Shown here piece by piece: positions 26,631 through 35,573 of a DNA stretch of 64,000 bases. The stretch's first letter is position 1, and each line of letters starts with the position of its first letter. Under the pieces are notes generated by a model. It was not told where the DNA came from, did not search any database, and worked only from the letters and a program-made list of their open reading frames with translations. The DNA lies in the NCBI GenBank assembly GCA_021824175.1, contig JAKALP010000012.1, forward strand, positions 108,185-172,184. The letters are read 5' to 3'. The position numbers were made by a program, and so were the translations under genes. Source of the stretch: Deltaproteobacteria bacterium. Its GTDB lineage: Bacteria; Desulfobacterota; Desulfobacteria; Desulfobacterales; Desulfosarcinaceae.

Positions 26631-27101
26631 TTAATTGACGATCAGTACCGACGCCTCTTTGGCGCCATGGAGCACTTTGTTGGAAGTACTTCCCATGAAG
26701 AACTCCTTGATGCCCGACAGTCCGCGCCGGCCCATGACGATAAGGCTATACCCCTTTTCAGCTTCGGCCAGAATGTCCCGCGCCACACCGTGCTTTTTGA
26801 CTTCGATTTTGATCTCGATGTTTTGGGGAGCAAATCCGGCGGCCTGCAATATTTCTTTGGCCTTTTGCATGGAGGAGTTGATCAGCTCGCGTTTTTTGTC
26901 TTCCAGAACACAAAAGCTGGCCTGCTGGGCCTTGAACAAAGGGGTCAGTTCAGGACTGTCCATTTTGCACAATGTGGCCGTGTCCAGAATCACGCTGAGC
27001 AGGGTGACCTGGGTGTCCTTGGAAAAGCGTTTGGCCACGAAAGCCACTGCCCGTTGGGCATTTTCAGAGTCGTCGACGGCGATCAGTATTTTCTGCGTCA
27101 T
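26631..27101 (-). CDS. Universal stress protein (UspA family, ATP-binding type)
   Basis: A 156-residue UspA-fold protein: ILIAVDDSENAQRAV at the N terminus and the ATP-binding signature VMGRRGLSGIKEFFMGST (Gly-x2-Gly-x9-Gly-Ser) near the C terminus. The start was moved to the ATG after GGAGGGGCCC. The UspA family is induced by starvation and stress; the exact role is unknown. Confidence 0.92.
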   Translation of the reverse strand: MTQKILIAVDDSENAQRAVAFVAKRFSKDTQVTLLSVILDTATLCKMDSPELTPLFKAQQASFCVLEDKKRELINSSMQKAKEILQAAGFAPQNIEIKIEVKKHGVARDILAEAEKGYSLIVMGRRGLSGIKEFFMGSTSNKVLHGAKEASVLIVN

Positions 27102-27200
27102 GGGCCCCTCCTTCATCTAATTGTTCTAATATTTTTGTATTTTCATTGCGATATTTGAGGCGTATTCCATACTTTGATATGACTTACATAACATGGTCGG

Positions 27201-27866
27201 TTGAAGAATAAAATTGAAATGAACCCTGTGAGCCGAATGACCAACGACCCCATTAAAGCTGTACTGTTCGATTTCGACGGCACCTTGACCTTGCCGGGGG
27301 CCCTGGATTTCCCAATCATAAAAACGGCCATTGGTTGCCCCGTGGATCAGGCCCTGCTGGAGTATATCCAATCCCTGCCGGATCCCCGGCGCCGCCAGGA
27401 GGCCTTTGCCCAATTGGATAACTTTGAAATCCGGGCCGCCCAACAATCGCGGCCCAACCACGGCGCCATGGAGATTCTGCGCTGGCTTAAAAAACAGGGG
27501 TTGCCCATGGGGATCATCACCCGCAACAGCCGTGCTTCGGTGCTGACCGCCCTGGAGCACTTCGCGCCCATGGAGCCGGGCGATTTCGTGGTCTTGATCA
27601 CGCGCGATGATCCGCCGGCGCCCAAGCCCAGCGCGGAAGGCGTGCTGTGGGCGGCGCAGGCCTTCAAAACCGCACCGAGCGAGCTTTTGATGGTGGGAGA
27701 TTATCTCTTTGATTGTCAGGCCGGACGGGCCGCGGGCGCCCCCACGGCCTTGCTCGATCCCAACCACGACCCGCGACTGCAGGCCGCGCAATGTGATTTT
27801 CGTATTCAGCGGCTGGAAGAGTTGAAGGAGATTGTGGGCGCTGGGGGCGGGGCGGTTGGGGACTGA
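27201..27866 (+). CDS. HAD-superfamily phosphatase
   Basis: A 221-residue hydrolase with HAD motif I VLFDFDGTLT (nucleophile and general acid Asp), motif II IITRNSR, the Lys of KPSAEGVLWAA and motif III MVGDYLFDCQAGRAAG. It resembles the Gph/PGP-like branch. Starts at 27201 (TTG), 27219 or 27237 are all possible; none has a strong RBS. The C-terminal end runs into a GGGACTGA-type tandem repeat. Substrate unknown. Confidence 0.87.
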   Translation: MKNKIEMNPVSRMTNDPIKAVLFDFDGTLTLPGALDFPIIKTAIGCPVDQALLEYIQSLPDPRRRQEAFAQLDNFEIRAAQQSRPNHGAMEILRWLKKQGLPMGIITRNSRASVLTALEHFAPMEPGDFVVLITRDDPPAPKPSAEGVLWAAQAFKTAPSELLMVGDYLFDCQAGRAAGAPTALLDPNHDPRLQAAQCDFRIQRLEELKEIVGAGGGAVGD

Positions 27867-27913
27867 GGGACAGAGGGGCTGAGGGACTAAGGGACTGAGG
27901 GAGTTAGGGAGCA
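27859..27913 (+). repeat. Short GA-rich tandem repeat (GGGACTGA-like)
   Basis: Imperfect copies of an 8 to 9-bp unit (GGGACTGAG, GGGACAGAG, GGGCTGAG, GGGACTAAG) directly after and partly within the HAD gene stop. It is probably a slippage-prone microsatellite. Confidence 0.55.
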
Positions 27914-28060
27914 GAGAAGTATTTTTCGTGGATTTACTTTTTCAGTGAAGCATTCCAACCCTTGCTTGAATTGGATTGAACTTTTTCTTCTTCTACTTTT
28001 TGCTTTCACCTGTATGCCATTCACTTAAGCATTATGGAATGCGGCAATTCCATGAATCTA

Positions 28061-28111
28061 TTCGTACTCGTACGCGTACCCATACCGTTCCGCGGAGTAT
28101 GTGTACGATTT
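28061..28111. repeat. TCGTAC hexamer element, copy 2 (degenerate)
   Basis: Left arm TTCGTACTCGTACGCGTAC; the right arm GAGTATGTGTACGAT is diverged. It lies between the convergent HAD and subtilase genes. Confidence 0.65.
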
Positions 28112-28151
28112 AAACCCTTATCGATAATTCTTAAGATAATGACCTCGCCGG

Positions 28152-30029
28152 CTACTCAGCCAACGCCTCAATAAAGCAGCCTCCGCCGCCCCCGCTGCCA
28201 GGTCCGCCGGAAGAAGCCGACGGCGAGCGGTAGTTGGGATCATCCTGCAGCATCATGGCGCTATAGGCATTGATGCGGCCGCCCGAGGCGATCTTCCCGC
28301 TAAAATGGTCATTGGCGTCGACGCTTTGCATCAGGATACTCTTGAGATCCATCGGCGTCAGGGCGCCATTTTGCGACAGGAGTCCAGCCGCCGCGCCGGA
28401 AACAAATCCCGCGGCCATGGAGGTGCCGCTCATGAACTGGTAGGCCTCCTGGTCCGAAGTGGCGCTCAAGGTGATGCCGTCGATGAAAAAGCCGGCCGCA
28501 TTGACCTGATCATTGCTTTTGAAACGCCAGCGGATGAAAAGTTGCGGCACGCCGTCGAAGGGGCCCAGATCCAGGCTGGCCGTGGTCCAGTAGGGGTAAA
28601 CCCCGGAGATGCCGTTAGTGGCCACGCTGCCGGCCACTTTGACCGGGCGATTGGACCAGCTGGCCCCGTCGGTGGAAAGCTCTACATAGAGATAATCGCG
28701 GTTGGCTTCCGTGGACCCAATCAACTGAAAAGAGAGTTTGCAGCCTGAAGCATTGCTGAGGTCCAGCCTTGGCGCCATGGCCCAAGTGTCGGCATTGTCG
28801 GCATAGGTGTCGTTGGGGGTCAGGCGCAGGGCCACGCTGTCCGAGCTATAGGGTGTTGTCCCCGCGCTCCAGGTGGCGGGCGCGCCGCCAAGGGTCCACC
28901 CCGTCAGGCCGTCCAGGCTGAAGTCTTCGGACCACAGCGCGCGGCGGTCCAGCCCCAGGCTGTAGATCCTTACCCCCGGCGCCGCCACGTGGACCTTTTG
29001 CTTTCCGTAATTTGAAAACCACGTCAGATCATCCATCTGATCCCCGGCTGCCACGGAGATCACATTGTCCAGATTGTAGCTGGCCGGATAAAAGCCGCTT
29101 TGGTCATTATCCGTGCCATTGTTGCCCGCGGCGCAGACAAACAAAGCATCGGAGGTGGCCATGATGCCATATAGGGAAGAACTGAACCCCGAGCTGCCCC
29201 AACTGCAATTGATGATCCGCGCGCCATTGTTGATCGCATATTCGATGGCCCGGATGGCGTCCGCCACCGTGCCGGTGTCAAAGGCGTTCATGAAACGCAA
29301 CGGCATAATGCGTACGTGCCGGGCCGTACCTGAGATTCCGATCCCATTATCATGGCTGGCGGCAATGATGCCTGCCACGTGGGTGCCATGGCCCGAAGCA
29401 TCCTGGGGGGCGTTGTCGCCATCGGCAAAGTCCCAGCCATGAATATCATCAACATAGCCATTGCCGTCGTCATCCGAACCATTGTTGGCGACCTCATTTG
29501 GGTTGGTCCAGACATTGGCGGCCAGATCGGGGTGAGACATGTTGCAGCCGGTATCCACTACCGCCACTACGGTCGCGCTGTCGCTGATCATCAGTTCCCA
29601 GGCGCTCACCGCATCGATATCCGCGCCCGCTGTACCGACGTATCCGCTGACGGCCTGCCCGGAATTCTGTAGCCCCCACTGCTGGGTAAAATAAGGATCA
29701 TCGGGGGCGTCCGGCTGGGACTGGGTGTAAAGCAAGTAGTTAGGCTCGGCAAACTCCACGTCGGGGTCATTTTGAAAAACCGTCAGGGCCTCTTCCACGC
29801 TCATCTCGTCCGGCAGCAACAATTGCTGCACCCGACCTTGGTCCAAAGACCTTAAGGGGCGAATCCCCAACGTGCTCGCGGAGCGCGCCAGAGCTGCATT
29901 GCTTCGGTTGGGTTTGAAGCGCACCAGCAGTTCACCGGATCGATACTCCGGTGGCTGGGCCAAGGTTAAAGAGGTTGCGAACAAGACAATTCCCACAGTC
30001 ACCAACAGGGCGGCGATGGCTTTTGACAT
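28152..30029 (-). CDS. Secreted subtilisin-family (S8) serine protease with CFI-box-like tail
   Basis: A 625-residue exported protease. Signal peptide 1-24; an inhibitor I9-like propeptide follows (to about residue 100). The catalytic triad is complete: Asp in VVDTGCNMSHPD, His in GHGTHVAGI and Ser in GTSMAAGFVSGAAA. Between the His and Ser boxes a beta-sandwich insertion of about 150 residues (LDGLTGWTLGGAPATWS) resembles a MAM/jelly-roll module. The C terminus GGPGSGGGGGCFIEALAE starts like the Gly-rich CFI-box sorting tail but stops early, without the usual TAAYGS continuation. Role: extracellular protein breakdown or surface processing. Confidence 0.92.
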   Translation of the reverse strand: MSKAIAALLVTVGIVLFATSLTLAQPPEYRSGELLVRFKPNRSNAALARSASTLGIRPLRSLDQGRVQQLLLPDEMSVEEALTVFQNDPDVEFAEPNYLLYTQSQPDAPDDPYFTQQWGLQNSGQAVSGYVGTAGADIDAVSAWELMISDSATVVAVVDTGCNMSHPDLAANVWTNPNEVANNGSDDDGNGYVDDIHGWDFADGDNAPQDASGHGTHVAGIIAASHDNGIGISGTARHVRIMPLRFMNAFDTGTVADAIRAIEYAINNGARIINCSWGSSGFSSSLYGIMATSDALFVCAAGNNGTDNDQSGFYPASYNLDNVISVAAGDQMDDLTWFSNYGKQKVHVAAPGVRIYSLGLDRRALWSEDFSLDGLTGWTLGGAPATWSAGTTPYSSDSVALRLTPNDTYADNADTWAMAPRLDLSNASGCKLSFQLIGSTEANRDYLYVELSTDGASWSNRPVKVAGSVATNGISGVYPYWTTASLDLGPFDGVPQLFIRWRFKSNDQVNAAGFFIDGITLSATSDQEAYQFMSGTSMAAGFVSGAAAGLLSQNGALTPMDLKSILMQSVDANDHFSGKIASGGRINAYSAMMLQDDPNYRSPSASSGGPGSGGGGGCFIEALAE

Positions 30030-30269
30030 GGCAGATAGGATCCCTTTCAGCGTTGATAATCTCTCTCCGGTCCAAAGGCATGACCATTTCTGCTATCGGC
30101 TTTTGGGGTGTAAAACTTGAGCGGTCTAATTGGAGGGCTTCAATTGCGAGATTGAGGCGGTAGTGGCAGAAATTAATAATAATATCATTGACATGGCTAT
30201 GGGTGCGGGATTAAGCTAAAAGCAATTTTTTGACGCGTTGGACAAAAAACAGGATGGGCCCCAATTACG

Positions 30270-32969
30270 ATGGAACACTACCGTATCCTGAAGCTGCTGG
30301 GTAAAGGCGCCATGGGAGAAGTATATCTGGCCGAGGATACCCGGCTGAAGCGTTCGGTCGCGCTCAAGGTGCTGGCGGCCGAGTTGCGGCGGGAAGAGGA
30401 AATTTTCCGCCGTTTCAAGATCGAAGCCGAGGCGGCGGCGCGCCTCAATCACCCCAATATCGCTACGCTGTACACCATCGAAGAGATCGACGAGCACTGG
30501 GTCATTGCCATGGAGTATATCGATGGCGTGCCCCTGAAGGAGCGAATTTCTGAAGCGGGTCTCGATCTGGAGACTTTCTTCGAGTGGTTTTTGCCTTTGG
30601 CCGAAGCATTGGCCCATGCCCACGAGAGAAATGTCATTCACCGGGATATCAAGCCCGGCAATATCATGATCAGCCGGGAGAATGGGCCTAAAATCCTCGA
30701 TTTCGGTCTAGCCCGCATCCATCGGGAGAAAGAGGGTGACCCGAGCAATCCGGCCGGCGAGCAGAGTTTGACCCAGATCGGCACCATCATGGGCTCGCCG
30801 GCCTACATGTCGCCCGAGCAGGCCGCGGGCGCCAAGATGGATCAGCGCACTGATATCTTCAGCTTCGGCATCGTGATGTACGAGGCCCTGACCGGCAAAA
30901 AGCCTTTCAAGGGCCGGAGCTTTCAGGAAATCATCACCAGCGTGTTACGCGACGAGCCGGTGGCCATTACTTCTTTGAGACCCGACATTCCTTATTTGCT
31001 GGCGCACATCATTGCCAAAGCCCTGCAAAAAGATCTTCGCAAACGCTACCAGACGGTTCAGGATATCGTGAACGATCTTCGGGCCGCCAAGAAAGACCGA
31101 GCGCTTCAGATAAATAGAGAAGAATTCCCGGCAGAGGTTGTGGCCGGCACTGCCGGCTCGATTCAGCCGGTTAATAGAAAATCGAGTTGGCATTGGCTGC
31201 TAATCATCGGTCTGCTGCTGGCCGCAGGGGTGCTGGGCGGATTGCTTTGGCGGACAAACACGGCACCCACCGCTCCATCGGGCCAGCGCATTTTCAAGAT
31301 CCCCATGGAGGGTGCTTCCAGCTCGGTTGCGGGTGGCGGGCCGGCCATTTCTCCCGACGGTCAAATGATCGCCTATGTCCAGGGCGATCGGCTGCGGCTC
31401 ATGAACCTCACCAGCGGGCAATGGTCGCTGGTTCAGGATACTTCTTCCGTAGAAGGGCAACCCTTCTGGTCTCCGGACAGCCGGTATCTTTGCTATTTCA
31501 CCAATATGGGCCGCACCATCCGCAAGCTAACCATCAAAGATAGTCAGAGCGTGACCTTGTGCGATATCTCGGCCCAAGGATATGCCGGTGCCGGGAGCTG
31601 GAGCGGCCGCGGCGAAATCATCTTCGACCTTTGGGGCGGCGATTGGACCAGGGGCCTGGGGTTGCTGAAAGTCTCCCAGGAGGGCGGCTCGCCCCAGACA
31701 CTTCTCCCGCCGGACCCGGAAAAGGGGGAGACCTATCAAGCACCGTGGTTTTTGCCTGAGAGCCGGGGCCTCTTGTATGTGAAGGTTTTTGCCAACGGCC
31801 AGTCGGAGTTGATGGTCAAATCCGATGGGATCGACCGCAGCCTCGTTAAACGCACGGAGGGCCTCATTTTCTACCCCATCTACTGCCCGCCGGGTTATCT
31901 TCTCTACCAAGCCGGAGTGGCGGATCACAACAGTATTTGGGCCGTGCCGTTCTCCCTGATACGCCTGGAGACCACGGGCGAACCCTTCCTGGTGGCTGAA
32001 AACGCGGCCTGGCCCAGCGTATCGGCCGATGGCACCCTGGCCTTCATGTCCGATCCGCCTTTCGAGCAGCAGTTGGTCTGGCTGAGCCGCAACGGTCAAC
32101 TGCTTTCGACGGTCGGACCGGCCTTGAGCGGCACCCAGATCGGCGGGTTGGCTCTGCGCGCCGATCAAGCCAAGGTGGCCATGGATGGTTTCGATACCGG
32201 CTTCGAGGAGATCTGGCTGGTGGACATCGCGCGCGGCGCGCGAAGCCGGCTGACTTATTCCGGGGCCAGGGATGCCGAGGCCACCTGGTCGCCCGATGGA
32301 AAACAATTGGTCTATGCTTCCGAAAGGGACGGCCTGAGCGATCTGTTCATCCAAAACGCTGATCCGGGCGCCCAGGCGGAAAAGATCGTCGGAGGCGGTG
32401 GAGATAAATACAACCCCAGTTGGTCTTCGGACGGACGTTTTCTGGCCTACGAGCAGCTCAGCGCAAAGACCAAACGGGATTTGTGGTATTTGCCGTTGAA
32501 TCCCGGAAGTAAATCGGCGGGAGCGAGCGCGGCCGGGCAGCCCGTGCTATTTCTACAGACCCCGTTTGATGAAACCATGCCGCAAATTTCTCCCGATGGC
32601 CGCTGGATCGCCTTCATGTCCGATATCTCGGGCCGTTGGGAGGTCTACGTGCGGCCCTTCCCGGAAGGCTCGGGAGAGTGGCAGATTTCGGTGCGCGGTG
32701 GCGGATATCCGTGCTGGAGCGGTCGGGGCGATGAACTGTTCTTCGTGGAAGGCGATCTGCTGATGAGCGCCAAAGTGCACACCAGGCCCGAAATCAAGGT
32801 TGATCTGCCGGTTAAGCTTTTCAAATGGAAACACCTCGGGCTTTACTTCAGCCGTCGTTTCCAGCCCAATACGGATGGGGCTCGTTTCCTGGTGGTGCAG
32901 GAGAACTCCCAGGATACACCGCTGTTGAATATCGTGGAGAATTGGCGGAAAGGTATCACCGCGAAATGA
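30270..32969 (+). CDS. Eukaryotic-type Ser/Thr protein kinase with C-terminal TolB/PD40-like repeats
   Basis: An 899-residue protein. Kinase domain (1-270): Gly loop LGKGAMGEVYLAED, Lys in VALKVL, catalytic loop HRDIKPGNIM, DFGLA and MGSPAYMSPEQ. A membrane helix (about 308-328) anchors it, and the outer part carries WD40/PD40-type beta-propeller repeats with signatures such as ISPDGQMIAYV, WSPDGKQLVYAS and ISPDGRWIAFMS. The propeller probably senses an external ligand while the kinase acts inside. It is coupled (ATGA) to a tiny membrane-protein gene. The subtilase upstream is divergent. Confidence 0.94.
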   Translation: MEHYRILKLLGKGAMGEVYLAEDTRLKRSVALKVLAAELRREEEIFRRFKIEAEAAARLNHPNIATLYTIEEIDEHWVIAMEYIDGVPLKERISEAGLDLETFFEWFLPLAEALAHAHERNVIHRDIKPGNIMISRENGPKILDFGLARIHREKEGDPSNPAGEQSLTQIGTIMGSPAYMSPEQAAGAKMDQRTDIFSFGIVMYEALTGKKPFKGRSFQEIITSVLRDEPVAITSLRPDIPYLLAHIIAKALQKDLRKRYQTVQDIVNDLRAAKKDRALQINREEFPAEVVAGTAGSIQPVNRKSSWHWLLIIGLLLAAGVLGGLLWRTNTAPTAPSGQRIFKIPMEGASSSVAGGGPAISPDGQMIAYVQGDRLRLMNLTSGQWSLVQDTSSVEGQPFWSPDSRYLCYFTNMGRTIRKLTIKDSQSVTLCDISAQGYAGAGSWSGRGEIIFDLWGGDWTRGLGLLKVSQEGGSPQTLLPPDPEKGETYQAPWFLPESRGLLYVKVFANGQSELMVKSDGIDRSLVKRTEGLIFYPIYCPPGYLLYQAGVADHNSIWAVPFSLIRLETTGEPFLVAENAAWPSVSADGTLAFMSDPPFEQQLVWLSRNGQLLSTVGPALSGTQIGGLALRADQAKVAMDGFDTGFEEIWLVDIARGARSRLTYSGARDAEATWSPDGKQLVYASERDGLSDLFIQNADPGAQAEKIVGGGGDKYNPSWSSDGRFLAYEQLSAKTKRDLWYLPLNPGSKSAGASAAGQPVLFLQTPFDETMPQISPDGRWIAFMSDISGRWEVYVRPFPEGSGEWQISVRGGGYPCWSGRGDELFFVEGDLLMSAKVHTRPEIKVDLPVKLFKWKHLGLYFSRRFQPNTDGARFLVVQENSQDTPLLNIVENWRKGITAK

Positions 32970-33190
32970 ATCTGCTCGGCACCATTATCCTCGCCTTTAT
33001 CTGTGGCAGTATCGGCGGCAGTTTTGCCGCGGATTACAGGACAACGCGCAGCGCCTTTTCAGCAGTGGTGGCTTTGGTGGTCATTGCCGGCGCACTCTTC
33101 TGGTCAGTGGCCGGCGGCCTGGCGGTGCTAATCCCGGAGTTGGCCGGATTTTTATTTATCTTCAATTATGCGCGCAAATTTCGCGGTTGA
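32966..33190 (+). CDS. Small membrane protein coupled to the Ser/Thr kinase
   Basis: A 74-residue protein with two or three hydrophobic helices (LGTIILAFICGSIGGSF and AVVALVVIAGALFW among them) and a basic C terminus NYARKFRG. ATG at 32966 overlaps the kinase stop (ATGA), so it is translated with the kinase. No family was recognised. A membrane helper of the kinase is conceivable. Confidence 0.65.
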   Translation: MNLLGTIILAFICGSIGGSFAADYRTTRSAFSAVVALVVIAGALFWSVAGGLAVLIPELAGFLFIFNYARKFRG

Positions 33191-33258
33191 AGAAGTAATA
33201 CATTGCAGCCATCAGGCCCATATTCGGCGTGGCGCCGCAGCGGTTGATCTCGCAGGTC

Positions 33259-33336
33259 CCCACATCGTACTCGTACGCGTCGCGAATGCTTTTCAAATTT
33301 TTTCGAGTACGAGTACGCGTACGAGTACGATGTGGG
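33259..33336. repeat. TCGTAC hexamer hairpin element, copy 3
   Basis: Arms CCCACATCGTACTCGTAC and its complement ending GTACGATGTGGG enclose an AT-rich centre (TTTCAAATTTTTTCGAG). The outermost CCCACAT/ATGTGGG pair is specific to this copy. It lies between the small membrane-protein gene and the NtrC-like regulator. Confidence 0.8.
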
Positions 33337-33521
33337 TGATGCTGAAACCAAAAACATAACCCCGCCATCGTCGACACGCCCCAATAGATCCACACCACAT
33401 ATAGCGCTGCCGAATTTCTTGACACACAACGATTAACGCGTGTATGCTCCGCTTTAACAGCTCGGTATTATTGTTTCTTCTCTCTTTGGCGGTTCGGCGT
33501 AGCCACGGCGTTGGGGTGGAA

Positions 33522-34949
33522 ATGGGCAAGGCGTTGATAATTTCCGGCGATCAGAAGCTCATCGAATCCGTATCATCCCTGCTTGCACCGATTGGGCACA
33601 CCCTTTTCAATGCATCGGACCTCTGCCGGGGATGGGCCCTGGCCATTGAACATCGGGTGGATGTGGTGACCCTGGCGACCGAGCTTTCCGACGGCGACGG
33701 ACTGGTTCTGCTGCCCCGCCTCAAACAGCTTCCCGAAAATCCCGAAGTAGTGGTGGTCAGCGACGCGGTTGACCCGCGCGCGGCTGATTTCGCCTTGCGC
33801 AATTGCGCCTGGGACTACCTGATCACCCAGGGTGACGGCCGCACACTGGCCATGAGCATGGATCAGGCCATGCAATACCGGCAGGAGCAAGTGACGGAAG
33901 AGGCGCCGGTGGCCATCAAGCGGGAACGCATCGTCGGCAACAGCCCCCAGATGAAGTCCTGTTTTGCCTTGCTGGGTCAAGCCGCGGGCAGCAACGCCAA
34001 TGTCTTGATCGTGGGCGAAACCGGCACCGGCAAAGAGCTTTTTGCACGCGCCATACACTCCAACAGTCCCCGCGCCCGAGCGCGATCATTGTCGCCGGAA
34101 GTACGGAGCGGCAATCCCCGCGCGGATAAGAATTTCGTGGTGGTGGACTGCACGGCCTTGCCCGAAACGCTGGTGGAAAGCGTTCTCTTCGGGCATGCCA
34201 AGGGCGCCTTTACCGGCGCGGATCGCGACCATGACGGTCTGATCGCCCAGGCCGACGGCGGCACCCTCTTTCTCGATGAGATCGGCGAATTGCCATTGAA
34301 CACCCAAAAAGCCTTTTTGCGGGTGCTGCAGGAGCGCCATTACCGGCCAGTGGGCGGCAAGACCGAGCATCAGAGCGACTTTCGCCTCATAGCCGCCACC
34401 AACCGTGATTTGGACCAGATGGTGGACCAGGGCACCTTTCGCAAGGATCTGCTTTTCCGGCTCCGGGGGCTGACCATCGCGTTGCCGCCCTTGCGCGGCC
34501 GGCCGGATGATATCAAGGATCTGGTGCGCTATCACACCCAGCGCATGTGCGATTCCTACGACATTGCACCCAAGGGGTTTGCCTTGGAGCTGTTGGACAC
34601 CATGGCCGCTTACTCCTGGCCCGGCAATGTGCGCGAACTGGTGCACACCATCGACGCCATGCTGGCTGTGGCCGGCAACGATGCCACCCTCTATCCCAAA
34701 CACCTGCCGGCCCACATTCGTCTGCAGGTAGTCTGCCAGGCCCATGAGGAGCCCAAGGTCACGGTGATTGGCAGGCAAGACTCCGATGCCTTGGGCGACT
34801 TTAAAACCTACCGCAACCACTCCGAGCGCCGCTACCTCGAAGATCTACTGCGCATCAGCGAACGCAATATCCCCAAGGCCTGCCAAATATCGGGCATCTC
34901 CCGCTCCCGCCTCTATGAAATGCTGGCCAAGCATGCGTTGAGTGCATAG
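33522..34949 (+). CDS. NtrC-type sigma-54 activator with degenerate receiver domain
   Basis: A 475-residue regulator. Residues 1-120 form a receiver-like domain, but the phospho-acceptor position is Ala52 (DVVTLATELSDGDG) instead of Asp, and the acidic pair is missing. The AAA+ domain has GETGTGKELF, GAFTGADR and GGTLFLDEIGELP, with a linker insertion ARSLSPEVRSGNPRADKN just before VVVDCTALPE. The Fis-type HTH is IPKACQISGISRSRLYEML. It probably works without phosphorylation, perhaps gated by protein binding. It lies directly upstream of the 130-residue gene and the DUF11 surface cluster, its plausible targets. ATG at 33522 follows GGGGTGG. Confidence 0.92.
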   Translation: MGKALIISGDQKLIESVSSLLAPIGHTLFNASDLCRGWALAIEHRVDVVTLATELSDGDGLVLLPRLKQLPENPEVVVVSDAVDPRAADFALRNCAWDYLITQGDGRTLAMSMDQAMQYRQEQVTEEAPVAIKRERIVGNSPQMKSCFALLGQAAGSNANVLIVGETGTGKELFARAIHSNSPRARARSLSPEVRSGNPRADKNFVVVDCTALPETLVESVLFGHAKGAFTGADRDHDGLIAQADGGTLFLDEIGELPLNTQKAFLRVLQERHYRPVGGKTEHQSDFRLIAATNRDLDQMVDQGTFRKDLLFRLRGLTIALPPLRGRPDDIKDLVRYHTQRMCDSYDIAPKGFALELLDTMAAYSWPGNVRELVHTIDAMLAVAGNDATLYPKHLPAHIRLQVVCQAHEEPKVTVIGRQDSDALGDFKTYRNHSERRYLEDLLRISERNIPKACQISGISRSRLYEMLAKHALSA

Positions 34950-35151
34950 GGAACCCTTCCACGATCTCGGATCTTGTCCGTAAAACCGGACGACTTCGCT
35001 GTTGATTTTACTTCTTTATGGTCCCTTATAACTGAAATCCCATTGAAATCATTGTCTATTTTAGGCGAATGACCTATCGGCACACCTATTGCTACGGGCT
35101 CTGTTTAGAAGCCTTCAAGGCTTTGTTATCCAACAGAAAGGAGTCCAAGGC

Positions 35152-35544
35152 ATGATCCTGTTCTACGCTGCCGAGAACAACCCCGTGGTAGAAGCATTAG
35201 AACAGATTGTGGCTGGTGAGATCCCAACCCGACCCTTGATTCGCTGTCGTTCGCTCAATGTGCTGGAGCAGCGCCTGCGGCGGCCCCGCAACGATATCGA
35301 TGTCATCCTGATATCGGTCAATGATGCCATCGAAATGCGCCAACTCAACGCCATGCGGGCCCTGCTCATCGATTTGCGTCTGGTGATGGTGCTGCCCTGG
35401 CGCGATGAGGACATCATCGCCTGGGCCCATAAACTGGGGCCGCGCTTCATCGCCTTTGCCGACAACGGCTATGAACAGGTGGGGCCGGTGCTGAGGAAGA
35501 TGTTCGGCGCGGCCAAAGTGATCCATCTGTGCTTACACAGATAG
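35152..35544 (+). CDS. Small receiver-fold-like protein, unknown function
   Basis: The 130-residue product (MILFYAAENNPVVEALEQIV) shows alternating strands and helices that resemble a response-regulator receiver: IDVILISVND at the acceptor-strand position, LVMVLPWRDEDII after it, and RFIAFADNGYEQVGPVL at the end. It lacks a clear phosphorylatable Asp context. The start follows GAAAGGAG. It sits between the degenerate-receiver activator and the lectin-like gene, which it slightly overlaps if the upstream start of that gene is used. Its function may be to sense or relay within this regulatory group. Confidence 0.65.
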   Translation: MILFYAAENNPVVEALEQIVAGEIPTRPLIRCRSLNVLEQRLRRPRNDIDVILISVNDAIEMRQLNAMRALLIDLRLVMVLPWRDEDIIAWAHKLGPRFIAFADNGYEQVGPVLRKMFGAAKVIHLCLHR

Positions 35545-35573
35545 ATGAAAAAGTATTCGGAGTTCAACCAGGA

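Noticed and set aside
33162..33529. Peptides rich in RTRT, SYSY or VRVR
   Set aside because: They are translations of the TCGTAC hexamer element, not genes; the same type of peptide arises at every copy.
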